A stretch of 64,000 nt of DNA from Croceitalea dokdonensis DOKDO 023 (GTDB lineage: Bacteria; Bacteroidota; Bacteroidia; Flavobacteriales; Flavobacteriaceae): positions 157,608-221,607 of the forward strand of contig NZ_LDJX01000007.1 of assembly GCF_001306415.1 (NCBI RefSeq), written 5' to 3'. The notes under the pieces were generated by a model. It was not told the origin of the DNA, ran no database searches, and saw only the letters and a list, made by a program, of their open reading frames with translations. The translations under genes were made by a program, and so were the position numbers. Each line of letters starts with the position of its first letter. Position 1 is the first letter of the stretch. Positions 1 to 8,701 of this stretch are shown one piece after another.

Positions 1-2
1 TG

Positions 3-80
3 GATGGATTAAAAGTGGACAGCAATGCAACTTGGGATGGCATCGTTATTGGTAAGGATATCCTAAGTATCGATGGTTAG
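3..80 (+). CDS. C-terminal end of an upstream gene (partial)
   Basis: An open frame enters from the window edge in frame 3 and ends with TAG at 78-80. It gives about 25 residues ending GKDILSIDG. The fragment is too short to assign to a family. It lies 66 bp upstream of the response-regulator gene on the same strand. The other two forward frames close earlier, which makes this the most likely reading frame. Confidence 0.35.
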   Translation, partial: DGLKVDSNATWDGIVIGKDILSIDG

Positions 81-146
81 TGGGGCAATGCATAGGTCTA
101 ACCGTGGATGTATGGCAATTGAGTAATAAGATTTAAAATAAGATAT

Positions 147-1310
147 ATGTCAAAAATATTGGTAATTGAGGATGAAGCCGCCATTAGAAGGGTCTTGGTC
201 AAAATTTTAAGCGAGGAGAGCGATAGCTACGAGGTTTCTGAGGCCGAGGACGGGCTTAAGGGAATGGATATCATAAAAAAGGAAGATTTTGATCTAGTGC
301 TTTGTGATATTAAAATGCCAAAGATGGACGGGGTAGAAGTATTGGAAACTGCTAAAAAGGTGAAGCCAGAGATTCCCTTTATCATGATCTCCGGTCATGG
401 CGATTTGGATACCGCCGTTAATACCATGCGCTTGGGGGCCTTTGATTATATCTCCAAACCACCAGACTTAAATAGGCTGCTCACCACGGTAAGAAACGCC
501 TTGGATAAAAAAGAGTTGGTCGTTGAAAACAAAATACTCAAGAAAAAAGTAGGCAAGAACTATGAGATGATAGGGGATAGCCCGCAGATAGGGACCATTA
601 AAGAAATGATAAAAAAGGTGGCACCAAAAGATGCGCGGGTGCTTATAACGGGGGAAAATGGTACGGGGAAAGAGTTGGTCGCGCATTGGTTGCACCAGAA
701 AAGTGCCCGTTCCTCCGGTCCGTTCATTGAGGTCAATTGTGCTGCCATCCCTTCTGAATTGATAGAGAGCGAGTTATTTGGCCATGTAAAAGGGGCTTTT
801 ACCTCTGCAGTAAAAGATAGGGCAGGTAAATTTGAGGCAGCAAATAAGGGCACTATTTTTTTGGATGAAATAGGGGATATGAGTCTGCCGGCCCAGGCCA
901 AGGTGTTAAGGGCATTACAGGAAAGTAAGATTCAACGGGTAGGTACTGACAAGGACATTAAAGTGGATGTGCGTGTTGTTGCCGCAACAAACAAAGACTT
1001 AAAAGCTGAAATTGCGGAGGGTAATTTTCGGGAAGATCTGTACCACAGGCTTGCGGTCATTATTATCCCCGTTCCGGCCTTAAATGATAGGCGGGATGAT
1101 ATCCCCTTGTTGATCAACCATTTTACCAATAAAATAGCCAATGAACAGGGTACGGCACCTAAAAAATTTACGGCAAAGGCTATTAATTTGCTAAAAAGCT
1201 ATGATTGGACGGGTAATGTCCGCGAGTTACGCAATGTGGTGGAGCGTCTTATTATTCTTGGGGGTGCAGAGGTGAACGAAGAGGACGTTAAGCTTTTTGC
1301 CAGCAAGTAA
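147..1310 (+). CDS. Sigma54-type (NtrC family) response regulator lacking a DNA-binding domain
   Basis: 387 aa cytoplasmic regulator. Residues 1-120 are a receiver domain with phospho-acceptor Asp54 (in CDIKMP) and the conserved Lys at about 104. Residues 140-370 are a sigma54-interaction AAA+ ATPase with Walker A GENGTGKE (169-176), Walker B TIFLDE (236-241) and a C-terminal WTGNVREL block. The loop that contacts sigma54 reads GAFTSA (216-221) instead of the usual GAFTGA. The protein stops about 20 residues after the AAA+ domain, so the Fis-type helix-turn-helix seen in most NtrC proteins is missing. Known biology: such regulators activate RpoN-dependent promoters. Without a DNA-binding domain it may act from solution or through a partner (inference). 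No partner kinase gene is in the window; the gene just upstream is cut by the window edge. Confidence 0.9.
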   Translation: MSKILVIEDEAAIRRVLVKILSEESDSYEVSEAEDGLKGMDIIKKEDFDLVLCDIKMPKMDGVEVLETAKKVKPEIPFIMISGHGDLDTAVNTMRLGAFDYISKPPDLNRLLTTVRNALDKKELVVENKILKKKVGKNYEMIGDSPQIGTIKEMIKKVAPKDARVLITGENGTGKELVAHWLHQKSARSSGPFIEVNCAAIPSELIESELFGHVKGAFTSAVKDRAGKFEAANKGTIFLDEIGDMSLPAQAKVLRALQESKIQRVGTDKDIKVDVRVVAATNKDLKAEIAEGNFREDLYHRLAVIIIPVPALNDRRDDIPLLINHFTNKIANEQGTAPKKFTAKAINLLKSYDWTGNVRELRNVVERLIILGGAEVNEEDVKLFASK

Positions 1311-1391
1311 TAAGAAACCGTGCTTTTGGGTCTAAGGAATAACGTCTGGCTTTCTTCACGTAGTTTCCCCAATGGTATGGTATCGGTTTGC

Positions 1392-2126
1392 TTATTTGCC
1401 CAAGCAGGTATGTAGGCCGGCCAACTCCTCATAGGTAGCTTCCAGCATTTTTACATGGTAAAGTTTCCTTACCGGGGTAATCGCATCATCAGCCAGTTTT
1501 AATTTGGTGAACTCCTGCACATTGGTCAAAAAATCTTTAACCTCTTCACAGGTTAAACTCGTCCTTAGGTCTGTTATGGATGTTTTAAAGTTTGTTATTT
1601 TTTCGTCTACCTTTTGTTGGAATTCTTGAGGAATGTCAACTTCCTGTTTTGGTAAGGAAAGATGTTCAGTGGCTTTCATCGTATCACCTTCTATGGTATT
1701 CATGGTAAGCACGTCATCCGTATAAAGACTTTTGGTATTTCTGAACGCATGAAGCTTATCCAGACTTTTCTCCGTTAATTGTAAGGAAGACTGCAATAAT
1801 TGCAAAGACGTCTGATGGTCGTTCGCCTGAGTAGCCTGCCTTAGAGATAATTCCGCTTTTTTTATGGTTACATAGGCATCGTTACAACCGCAACTTTCAA
1901 AATTGTCCGCTGTCTTAAAGATACCTTTTAAAGCCTTGTAAGCGTAAAATTTGGACAATTCCAAACTAGGTGCTTTTAAGGCCCGTTTGGTTTGTGATTT
2001 TATGAATTCCGTATGCTGGTTAGCAAAGGCACATGGATCGTTGAGGCTGAACGAGAAGAGTAAAAATAATGTACTACCGGCAAAAAGTAAGGTAGAAACA
2101 CAGAAGCGTTTGCTGTAGGTTAACAT
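1392..2126 (-). CDS. Hypothetical exported helical protein
   Basis: 244 aa. The N-terminus has a long hydrophobic stretch (about residues 8-30, KRFCVSTLLFAGSTLFLLF) typical of a signal peptide, ending near CAFANQ. The rest is hydrophilic and lysine-rich and appears mostly alpha-helical, with a CGCN motif near residue 80. I recognise no family. It is convergent with the response-regulator gene and divergent from ppk2, so it is probably transcribed alone. The periplasm is the likely location, inferred only from the signal peptide. Confidence 0.65.
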   Translation of the reverse strand: MLTYSKRFCVSTLLFAGSTLFLLFSFSLNDPCAFANQHTEFIKSQTKRALKAPSLELSKFYAYKALKGIFKTADNFESCGCNDAYVTIKKAELSLRQATQANDHQTSLQLLQSSLQLTEKSLDKLHAFRNTKSLYTDDVLTMNTIEGDTMKATEHLSLPKQEVDIPQEFQQKVDEKITNFKTSITDLRTSLTCEEVKDFLTNVQEFTKLKLADDAITPVRKLYHVKMLEATYEELAGLHTCLGK

Positions 2127-2355
2127 ATGGTTTAATTTGGGATCGTAAATGTATTCTTTGTGCTACATTTTTTATAAAACACTCGTTAAAACCAAATCTT
2201 TACTCGATAACCGCAGCATTTTGGTAGCAGTGGCAGCCTTGCGCCGGCAATAAAAAAAGTGGCAAGGCAACCCCCTAGTTTTTTAGATACTGATATTGGG
2301 TTCTGCGAGGTAATCGCTCCTTAAAAAATCGCTAAAAATCCTTATATTTCGGTCT

Positions 2356-3240
2356 ATGGAAGACATCAACATAAACAAGTACCTGGTGCAGGAAGGGATG
2401 AGGTTAAAAGACAGGACAACCCATGAAAACTTTGGACAAGAGAGTAAGGCATTAAAAAAATCATTAAGACAGGTCAGCAAGGAATTGGCACAATTTCAGG
2501 ATTCTTTGTACGCACATAATAAGTACGGAGTCTTGGTCTGTTTACAGGGCATGGACACCTCTGGAAAAGATAGTCTTGTCCGTGAAGTATTTAAAGAGCT
2601 AAACGCTAGGGGAGTGGAGGTGCACAGCTTTAAAGTGCCCACAGAACTAGAACTTGGCCATGATTATCTGTGGAGGCATTATCTGGCACTTCCAGAAAGG
2701 GGTAAGTTCAGTGTTTTTAACAGAACCCATTATGAGAATGTGCTGGTCACAAAGGTACATCCCCACTATATCTTAAATGAAAATATACCGGGTGTTGATA
2801 CGGTTGAAGATATTAACGATGCGTTTTGGGAGAAAAGATATCGCCAAATCAATGACTTTGAGCGTCACCTTAGTGAAAACGGCACCCTGATTTTTAAGTT
2901 TTTTCTCCATTTGTCAAAAGAAGAACAGCGCCAACGCTTGCTAAGAAGATTGCGTTTAAGACGAAAGAATTGGAAGTTTTCCCCAGATGACCTTAAGGAA
3001 CGTAAACTATGGGATGCCTATCAAACCTATTATCAAGAAGCCTTATTAAAAACATCAAAACCACATGCGCCTTGGTTTGTGGTTCCCGCAGACGATAAAA
3101 AAGCAGCTAGGCTAATAGTCGCTACTATTTTATTGGAATCGTTAAAAAAGTACAAAGATGTGCAGCCTCCCGAGTTGGATGAGGAAATAAAAGCTAATTT
3201 AGAAAGCTTTATACAGGAATTGGAAAACGAAGCCCCATGA
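2356..3240 (+). CDS. ppk2: Polyphosphate kinase 2 family protein (PPK2)
   Basis: 294 aa, the normal length for a one-domain PPK2. Walker A reads GMDTSGKDS (65-73), followed by the family block SFKVPTELELGHDYLWRHY and by FNRTHYENVL (121-130), where many PPK2 proteins have an F-D-R-S/T motif. A lid region rich in Arg and Lys (RLRLRRKNWKF) follows. PPK2 enzymes transfer phosphate between polyphosphate and nucleotides. The RTHYENVLV form resembles the class III group that can phosphorylate AMP and ADP, but that subclass is an inference. The stop codon overlaps the start of the M28 peptidase gene by 4 bases (ATGA), so the two are probably translationally coupled. Confidence 0.9.
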   Translation: MEDININKYLVQEGMRLKDRTTHENFGQESKALKKSLRQVSKELAQFQDSLYAHNKYGVLVCLQGMDTSGKDSLVREVFKELNARGVEVHSFKVPTELELGHDYLWRHYLALPERGKFSVFNRTHYENVLVTKVHPHYILNENIPGVDTVEDINDAFWEKRYRQINDFERHLSENGTLIFKFFLHLSKEEQRQRLLRRLRLRRKNWKFSPDDLKERKLWDAYQTYYQEALLKTSKPHAPWFVVPADDKKAARLIVATILLESLKKYKDVQPPELDEEIKANLESFIQELENEAP

Positions 3241-4628
3241 AACTATATTTTTTGATTGCTTTTTTCTGCGTCACAACCCTCACGGCCCAAGATGATGCCA
3301 AGCAGCTAAGGTCCATTTATGATATGGCATTAACGGACGGTATGGCCTATGATTGGCTTAATCACCTGTCTAACCAGATTGGGGGTAGGCTTTCTGGATC
3401 TGTGCAGGCACAACAGGCTGTAGAATACACTAAAAGGCAGTTGGACTCCATTGGCTTGGATAGGGTTTGGCTACAACCAGTAATGGTGCCCAAATGGGTT
3501 AGGGGTACCCCAGAGTTTGCCTACATTGAAACACGGCCGGGAATGACAACAAATGTGCCTATTTGTGCTTTGGGTGGTTCCGTTGCCACCCCCGATGTAG
3601 GCATTAAGGCAAACGTGATCGAAGTAAAGGGTCTAGAAGAGCTGGAAGCCTTGGGCCAAGAAAAAATAAAGGGTAAAATCGTGTTTTTTAACAGACCTAT
3701 GGACCCTACTAAAATCAGTACCTTTTCTGCCTATTCCGGATGTGTGGACCAGCGGTATTCCGGGGCTGAGGAAGCTGCCAAGTACGGTGCCCTTGGTGTT
3801 ATTGTGCGTTCCCTAAACTTAAGGTTGGATGATTATCCGCATACAGGTTCCATGAGTTATGGGAACACCCCTATCCAAGACCGTATTCCAGCGGCCGCCA
3901 TAAGTACAAAGGGGGCAGAATTATTAAGTACCTCGCTAAAATTAAATCCCGATATACGATTCTACTTTAAGCAAAATTGCAAGCAGTTTGATGATGTGGA
4001 ATCCTATAATGTCATAGGTGAGATCAAGGGTAGTGAATTTCCTGATGAAATAATGGTCGTAGGCGGGCATTTGGATTCTTGGGATTTAGGGGATGGTTCC
4101 CATGATGATGGTGCCGGAGTGGTACAAAGTATGGAGGTACTTCGGCTGATCAAGGCCAACGGATATACACCCAAAAGAACCTTGCGTGTGGTGTTGTTTA
4201 TGAACGAGGAAAATGGACTTCGTGGTGGGAACAAGTATGCGGAGGTAGCAAAAGCAAAGAATGAAAAGCATGTATTTGCCTTGGAGAGTGATGCCGGAGG
4301 ATTTACCCCAAGGGGGTTTTCTTTTGATTGTACTGACGCAGCTTTTGAGCAAATAAAAGGTTGGAAAGAGCTCTTTGAACCCTATTTAATCCATCAGTTT
4401 GTTCGTGGTGGCAGCGGCGCGGATATAGGACCGTTAAAGGATGAAGGTTTGGTGCTCTCAGGATTACGACCAGACTCCCAACGATATTTTGACCATCATC
4501 ATGCCGAAATCGATACGTTTGAACATGTAAATAAGAGAGAGTTGGAACTTGGGGCGGCAACCATGGCCAGCTTAGTGTATTTGGCGGACAAGTATGGGTT
4601 CCCAGCCACAAGGAAAATAAAGGGGTAA
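3237..4628 (+). CDS. Secreted M28 family metallopeptidase
   Basis: 463 aa with a short signal peptide ending in LTAQ near residue 18. A PA-type insert (about 110-240) precedes the M28 zinc peptidase domain. Metal and catalytic residues are visible in GGHLDSWDLGDGSHDDGAG, in MNEENG, in ALESDAGG and in the final HHHAEIDT block. The architecture matches carboxypeptidase Q/plasma glutamate carboxypeptidase-like peptidases, which release amino acids from short peptides. It overlaps ppk2 by 4 bases. It is expected in the periplasm or outside the cell. Confidence 0.9.
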   Translation: MKLYFLIAFFCVTTLTAQDDAKQLRSIYDMALTDGMAYDWLNHLSNQIGGRLSGSVQAQQAVEYTKRQLDSIGLDRVWLQPVMVPKWVRGTPEFAYIETRPGMTTNVPICALGGSVATPDVGIKANVIEVKGLEELEALGQEKIKGKIVFFNRPMDPTKISTFSAYSGCVDQRYSGAEEAAKYGALGVIVRSLNLRLDDYPHTGSMSYGNTPIQDRIPAAAISTKGAELLSTSLKLNPDIRFYFKQNCKQFDDVESYNVIGEIKGSEFPDEIMVVGGHLDSWDLGDGSHDDGAGVVQSMEVLRLIKANGYTPKRTLRVVLFMNEENGLRGGNKYAEVAKAKNEKHVFALESDAGGFTPRGFSFDCTDAAFEQIKGWKELFEPYLIHQFVRGGSGADIGPLKDEGLVLSGLRPDSQRYFDHHHAEIDTFEHVNKRELELGAATMASLVYLADKYGFPATRKIKG

Positions 4629-4895
4629 CATTACTTAGTTCAACTGGTTTTAGCCACCCAAATGTAGGCGCCGTTTGGAAATCGGTAGTTTAACGCTCCG
4701 CAGCACTATTATGCTTTGATTACGACATTTGTTTGGTGCATTCCCGGGAGCTTAGCCCATATTCCAGCAACATTTTAAAAGTACTGCGCCGGTGCTACAA
4801 GTTAAGGATTGACACTGGTCCGTGTAAGGCATAACCAATTTGGATGCCCTTGCTGTCTGGTTACGCCTATTCACCTACTTTGATAGTAATTCCAT

Positions 4896-4903
4896 TATCT
4901 TTG
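4896..4903 (+). promoter_or_regulatory. Bacteroidota -7 promoter element for the cyclophilin-FKBP gene
   Basis: TATCTTTG matches the TAnnTTTG -7 consensus of Bacteroidota sigma-A promoters and lies 23 bp before the chosen ATG at 4927. No well-placed -33 TTG is seen. Its position argues against a longer reading frame that opens at 4840. Confidence 0.55.
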
Positions 4904-4926
4904 CACCCGATAATAAAAACATAAAG

Positions 4927-5859
4927 ATGCAAGAAGGTATTTACGCAAAATTCAATACAACAAAAGGGGAAATTTTAGTGAAACTCACCCACGATAAAAC
5001 CCCGGGAACCGTGGGTAATTTTGTTGCTTTGGCAGAAGGTGATAAAGAAAATGGAGCAAAGCCCAAGGGAACCCCGTATTATGATGGACTTAAATTTCAT
5101 AGGGTAATTCCAGATTTCATGATACAGGGCGGTTGCCCGCAAGGTACGGGGACTGGAAGCCCGGGATATCAATTTGATGATGAGTTCCACCCAGAATTGA
5201 ACCATAGTGCACCCGGTGTGCTTTCCATGGCCAATGCAGGTCCAGGAACCAATGGCAGCCAGTTTTTTATTACCCATGTCCCAACCCCATGGTTAGATAA
5301 TAAGCATACCGTTTTTGGTCATGTTACAAAAGGACAAGAGGTCGTGGATGCCGTTGCACAGGGGGATACCATAGAAAGTTTGGAGATTGTACGGGTAGGG
5401 CAGGCGGCAGAAGCTTGGAATGCCGTTGACGCTTTTAATACTTTTGAAAGCACAAAAGCAAAACGCCTGGCAGAGGAAAAGGCCAAGGCCGAGGCAGCTA
5501 TGGAAGAATTGGCGGCAGGTTTTGAAAAAACATCTTCGGGATTGCGCTACAAAATGATACAGGAAGGCAGCGGACAGAAAGCCGAAAAGGGCCAAAAGGT
5601 TTCCGTACATTATGAGGGCAGTCTACCTAACGGACAAGTGTTTGACTCATCTTTTAAAAGAAACCAACCCATAGATTTTCAACTAGGGGTAGGTCAGGTA
5701 ATCCCTGGTTGGGATGAAGGCATTTCATTGCTAAAAGTAGGGGACAAGGCAAGATTTGTGATTCCATCAGACTTGGCATACGGTACAGCTGGTGCCGGCG
5801 GGGTTATCCCACCAAATGCCACGTTAATTTTTGATGTGGAATTAATGGCCGTATCATAG
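4927..5859 (+). CDS. Cyclophilin-FKBP dual-family peptidyl-prolyl isomerase
   Basis: 310 aa. Residues 1-165 are a cyclophilin domain (FHRVIPDFMIQGG, GTNGSQFFIT, HTVFGHV). A charged helical linker (about 170-200, rich in K, A and E) leads to an FKBP domain (about 205-310: VSVHYEGSLPNGQVFDSSF, VIPGWDEG, AYGTAGAGGVIPPNATL). Both are proline isomerase folds that speed protein folding. There is no signal peptide, so it is probably cytoplasmic. ATG 4927 was chosen because the frame upstream of it contains a -7 promoter element and no cyclophilin sequence. Fusions of this kind are known in flavobacteria and spirochaetes. A hairpin terminator follows. Confidence 0.93.
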   Translation: MQEGIYAKFNTTKGEILVKLTHDKTPGTVGNFVALAEGDKENGAKPKGTPYYDGLKFHRVIPDFMIQGGCPQGTGTGSPGYQFDDEFHPELNHSAPGVLSMANAGPGTNGSQFFITHVPTPWLDNKHTVFGHVTKGQEVVDAVAQGDTIESLEIVRVGQAAEAWNAVDAFNTFESTKAKRLAEEKAKAEAAMEELAAGFEKTSSGLRYKMIQEGSGQKAEKGQKVSVHYEGSLPNGQVFDSSFKRNQPIDFQLGVGQVIPGWDEGISLLKVGDKARFVIPSDLAYGTAGAGGVIPPNATLIFDVELMAVS

Positions 5860-5882
5860 GCGTAATGGACAAGTAAAGAAAG

Positions 5883-5910
5883 AGCCTCGAACTATCGGGG
5901 CTTTTTTTTT
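5883..5910 (+). terminator. Rho-independent terminator after the cyclophilin-FKBP gene
   Basis: AGCCTCGA and TCGGGGCT form an 8-bp stem (one G-U pair) with a 4-base loop, followed at once by a run of nine T. It starts 24 bp after the stop codon. Confidence 0.85.
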
Positions 5911-6026
5911 AGGATAATTGTGTCTTACTGCAAGGGACAGAAAGCTGTAACCTAAAACCAATGGCTGAGTGCGGCTTGGACTCCCTCTACCATTTTATAG
6001 AAGTTCATGGTGGTTGGCTAAAAGGG

Positions 6027-6110
6027 CTAGTTGGCTTTATTCACGCTTAAAAAAAGCATGGCGGCATTAATGGCCAACAAGCATATTAAAATGGATAGGA
6101 ATGTTACCAT
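6027..6110 (-). CDS. Candidate small membrane peptide (27 aa)
   Basis: A 27-codon frame on the minus strand starts with ATG at 6110 and ends at 6027. It reads MVTFLSILICLLAINAAMLF followed by LSVNKAN: one hydrophobic segment of about 18 residues with a short polar tail. An in-frame stop lies 18 bases upstream, so the start is constrained. It sits in a 529-bp gap that otherwise holds only two terminators. No homologue or ribosome binding site can be confirmed from the sequence alone. Confidence 0.35.
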   Translation of the reverse strand: MVTFLSILICLLAINAAMLFLSVNKAN

Positions 6111-6330
6111 GATTGTATATGTGGGTTAACGTACTTAGTTAACAGTTTAACGGAGAAAAACCCTACTTTATTATTTTGACAATAAATGTGTTTGGTGGTT
6201 TCATGGGTATAAGATGGGCTACCCTATGGTTCTTAAATTAAAATTTTTCTTTCTAATAGGTCGTGTCATAGAGGTCATACATGCGGTCTTACCTCTTAAA
6301 GGTGCCTTAAGGATTATCTTAAATTGTACA

Positions 6331-6360
6331 CAAAAAAATCCCCAGAAATTTCTGGGGATT
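6331..6360 (-). terminator. Rho-independent terminator of the cold-shock gene
   Basis: AATCCCCAGAAA and TTTCTGGGGATT form a perfect 12-bp inverted repeat (6337-6360). On the minus strand it is followed by a run of T (complement of 6331-6337). It lies 28 bp beyond the stop codon of the cold-shock gene. Confidence 0.9.
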
Positions 6361-6388
6361 TAGCTTATAAAAAAGTGTGTTATTGACC

Positions 6389-6583
6389 TTAATCTACAAC
6401 TTGTACGTTTACGGCGTTCAATCCTTTTTTACCTTGTTGTAGTTCGAATTCTACAACGTCACCTTCGCGAATTTCATCGACTAAGCCAGAAATGTGTACA
6501 AAGTGATCTGTGTTTGAACCTTCTTCAGTAATAAAGCCGTAGCCCTTAGAATCATTGAAGAATTTTACTGTTCCTTTACTCAT
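6389..6583 (-). CDS. Cold-shock domain protein
   Basis: 64 aa, a single cold-shock domain of normal length. The RNA-binding motifs RNP1 (KGYGFI, residues 13-18) and RNP2 (DHFVHI, residues 26-31) are intact. These small beta-barrel proteins bind single-stranded RNA or DNA and loosen mRNA structure. It is a single-gene unit with a perfect -7 element 33 bp upstream and a strong hairpin terminator downstream. Confidence 0.95.
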   Translation of the reverse strand: MSKGTVKFFNDSKGYGFITEEGSNTDHFVHISGLVDEIREGDVVEFELQQGKKGLNAVNVQVVD

Positions 6584-6615
6584 AATAAATAATAATAAAA
6601 AATTAATTTAAGCCA

Positions 6616-6623
6616 CAAAGGTA
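6616..6623 (-). promoter_or_regulatory. -7 promoter element of the cold-shock gene
   Basis: The minus strand reads TACCTTTG, a full match to TAnnTTTG. A TTG lies about 15 bp upstream on the same strand, slightly closer than the usual -33 spacing. The leader to the ATG is short, about 25-30 nt. Confidence 0.65.
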
Positions 6624-6672
6624 CACTTAATTTATTGACAATGAACACTTTTATATTAAATAATCTTTAAAC

Positions 6673-7311
6673 TTATACTGTTGGGTCTGGTGTCATACGT
6701 AAATAGGGTTTAATTTCCTTTACCCCTTTGCTAAAAATGGTTTTAGCCTCTGCTGTTCCAATGGCCGGACTTACTACTACATCCTCCCCGTTTTTCCAAT
6801 TGGCCGGGGTAGCTACCTTATGGTATGCGGTGAGTTGTAGGGAGTCTATTACCCTTAGAAGTTCATAAAAATTCCTACCCGTGGACGCAGGGTAGGTTAA
6901 CATTAGCTTAATGGTTTTATCTGGTGCAATAATAAATACGGACCGCACGGTAAGATTGTTGTCTGCCTTGGGGTGTATCATATCGTACAGGTTAGAGACT
7001 GTTTTGTCTTTATCCGCAACAATAGGAAAGTTTACCGTGGTCTGTTGGGTTTCGTTGATATCCTTAATCCATTCTTGGTGGGATTCAGCTCCATCAACGC
7101 TCAACGCCATCATTTTCACGTTTCTTTTGGAAAATTCCTCACTAAATTTTGCGGCAGTGCCTAGTTCCGTAGTGCAAACTGGGGTAAAATCTGCTGGATG
7201 CGAAAACAATATACCCCAGGCGTCACCCAGATAATCATAAAAGTTTAAGGTCCCTAATGAGGTTTCAGCGGTAAAATTTGGGGCGGTATCCCCTAATCGT
7301 AAGGTACTCAT
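6673..7311 (-). CDS. 1-Cys peroxiredoxin (Prx6 type)
   Basis: 212 aa, the usual size for the Prx6 group. The peroxidatic cysteine is Cys46 in HPADFTPVCTTELG. The long C-terminal dimerisation part (LLRVIDSLQLTAYHKVATPA) is typical of Prx6 proteins. It reduces hydrogen peroxide and organic peroxides in the cytoplasm. No nearby reductase partner is seen. A TAnnTTTG element lies 24 bp before the start. Confidence 0.93.
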   Translation of the reverse strand: MSTLRLGDTAPNFTAETSLGTLNFYDYLGDAWGILFSHPADFTPVCTTELGTAAKFSEEFSKRNVKMMALSVDGAESHQEWIKDINETQQTTVNFPIVADKDKTVSNLYDMIHPKADNNLTVRSVFIIAPDKTIKLMLTYPASTGRNFYELLRVIDSLQLTAYHKVATPANWKNGEDVVVSPAIGTAEAKTIFSKGVKEIKPYLRMTPDPTV

Positions 7312-7334
7312 AGTTCAATTTTTAAATTAGTCTA

Positions 7335-7342
7335 CAAAGTTA
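7335..7342 (-). promoter_or_regulatory. -7 promoter element of the peroxiredoxin gene
   Basis: The minus strand reads TAACTTTG, matching TAnnTTTG, 24 bp upstream of the ATG at 7311. No clear -33 TTG is present. Confidence 0.55.
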
Positions 7343-7560
7343 GTGGATTAAATAGGTTTTTTATTCTATATGGTGTTAAGAATGCACTAAAAATAAAGAG
7401 GCCTTGGCAATTGGGATAATTGATTTGTGGACTTCTCCTTAATTGCTATGGTATTCACCAAGGATGTGTATATTTAGTACTTGGACATTAGACATTAAGA
7501 TGTGCGCCAGGAAGTACTTTTTTAATGGTATAATGGTCTCATTTAATTGTTTTTTAAAGT

Positions 7561-8109
7561 ATGACAACAGCAGCCCTTGAGAAATTAAAATACCCAATAG
7601 GTACTTATCAAATTCCAATGCCTATAACCGACCATCATATTGTAGAATGGATAAACGTTTTAGAGGAGCTTCCCTTAACGTTGGAAGCTATGGTAAATAA
7701 TCTTACCCAAGAACAGCTTGCCACGCCCTATAGGCCTGGCGGTTGGACCGTTAGGCAACTTGTCCACCACATTGCGGATAGCCACCATCACAGTTATGTG
7801 CGCTTTAAGTGGGCGCTTACCGAAGACAATCCTACCATTAAACCGTATTTGGAAAAGGAGTGGGCAGCGCTTTTTGACTCTAAATCAGCTCCCGTTTTCC
7901 TATCCTTGCAACACTTGGGTGCTGTTCATGCAAAATTGGTCTATTTGCTAAAGGGTCTGGATAAGAAAGATTTGCAGCGTACTTTTATGCATCCTGATGG
8001 GAATACCAAAACCACTCTGGCCGAAAATATAGGCAGGTATGCCTGGCATGGCTCCCACCATTTGGCACATATTCAAAACTTGGTGCTTCGTATGAATTGG
8101 ACTACGTAA
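7561..8109 (+). CDS. DinB/YfiT-like putative metal-dependent enzyme
   Basis: 182 aa four-helix DinB-superfamily protein. Candidate metal ligands are His residues in LVHHIADSHHHSYVRFKWAL (about 75-95) and in WHGSHHLAHI near the C-terminus. This matches the YfiT/BstA-type group often annotated as putative metal-dependent hydrolases; some relatives transfer bacillithiol. The exact reaction cannot be told from sequence. It is monocistronic and convergent with the GNAT gene. Confidence 0.85.
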   Translation: MTTAALEKLKYPIGTYQIPMPITDHHIVEWINVLEELPLTLEAMVNNLTQEQLATPYRPGGWTVRQLVHHIADSHHHSYVRFKWALTEDNPTIKPYLEKEWAALFDSKSAPVFLSLQHLGAVHAKLVYLLKGLDKKDLQRTFMHPDGNTKTTLAENIGRYAWHGSHHLAHIQNLVLRMNWTT

Positions 8110-8161
8110 ATTCATGCCCATTGCCCACTAAAATAAAAGTCTAGGGGTTAAAAAAAATCCA

Positions 8162-8701
8162 CTAACTACCCACTAAGCTCTTGGTCATTACCCACATGGC
8201 TTTTTCTGATGGTTTTACCTTGGGCAAGGTGATTTCTGCAGCCTCCAAAATTCGATAGCCTTGTTTTTGATAAAATGTCATGGGTTTTCCTTTTTGCATA
8301 GTAAAAAGCCATACGAGCTGTCTGTTGGCTGCACGCGCAAAATCTTCGACAAATTTCAAGACCGTACTACCAATCCCTTGATTGGTGCTCACTTTTGTTA
8401 AATAGATTTTATGGAGTAGAAGGTTGTTTGTGGGCAGTCCGGCTCTGTTTACATCCAAGGTAATTGCTAAAATGCCTACGGCCTCGTGGTTACATTCAAC
8501 AATAAAAAGATGTTCACGGTCATTTGCGAGTGCTTTTTTAACGGATTCCTTGGTTAAGTTCGCTGAGATAAAAGGTTCTGGGTCACTATTTTCCCAGAGG
8601 TGTAAATAATGTTCCTTGTAGGATTGGATACCTACCCTTAGGTAGCTGTTAATGTTATCCTTTGTTACTGGAACAATACAGACCGTACTTAGTTTTTCCA
8701 T
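8162..8701 (-). CDS. GNAT family N-acetyltransferase
   Basis: 179 aa. The acetyl-CoA binding region is visible as IYLTKVSTNQGIGSTVLKFV (Q/RxxGxG/A-type loop) at about 107-126, with a final MTFYQKQGYRI strand-helix that is typical of the fold. The substrate is unknown. It overlaps the preceding thioredoxin-like gene by 13 bases, so the two are co-transcribed. Confidence 0.85.
   Translation of the reverse strand: MEKLSTVCIVPVTKDNINSYLRVGIQSYKEHYLHLWENSDPEPFISANLTKESVKKALANDREHLFIVECNHEAVGILAITLDVNRAGLPTNNLLLHKIYLTKVSTNQGIGSTVLKFVEDFARAANRQLVWLFTMQKGKPMTFYQKQGYRILEAAEITLPKVKPSEKAMWVMTKSLVGS

Noticed and set aside
560..901. A reverse-strand frame of 113 codons inside the response regulator gene
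   Set aside because: The forward frame encodes a clear AAA+ domain; the reverse frame is a shadow. Many similar shadows across the window were left out.
4840..4926. A longer N-terminus for the cyclophilin-FKBP protein
   Set aside because: The extra 29 codons contain a TATCTTTG promoter element and do not resemble cyclophilin.
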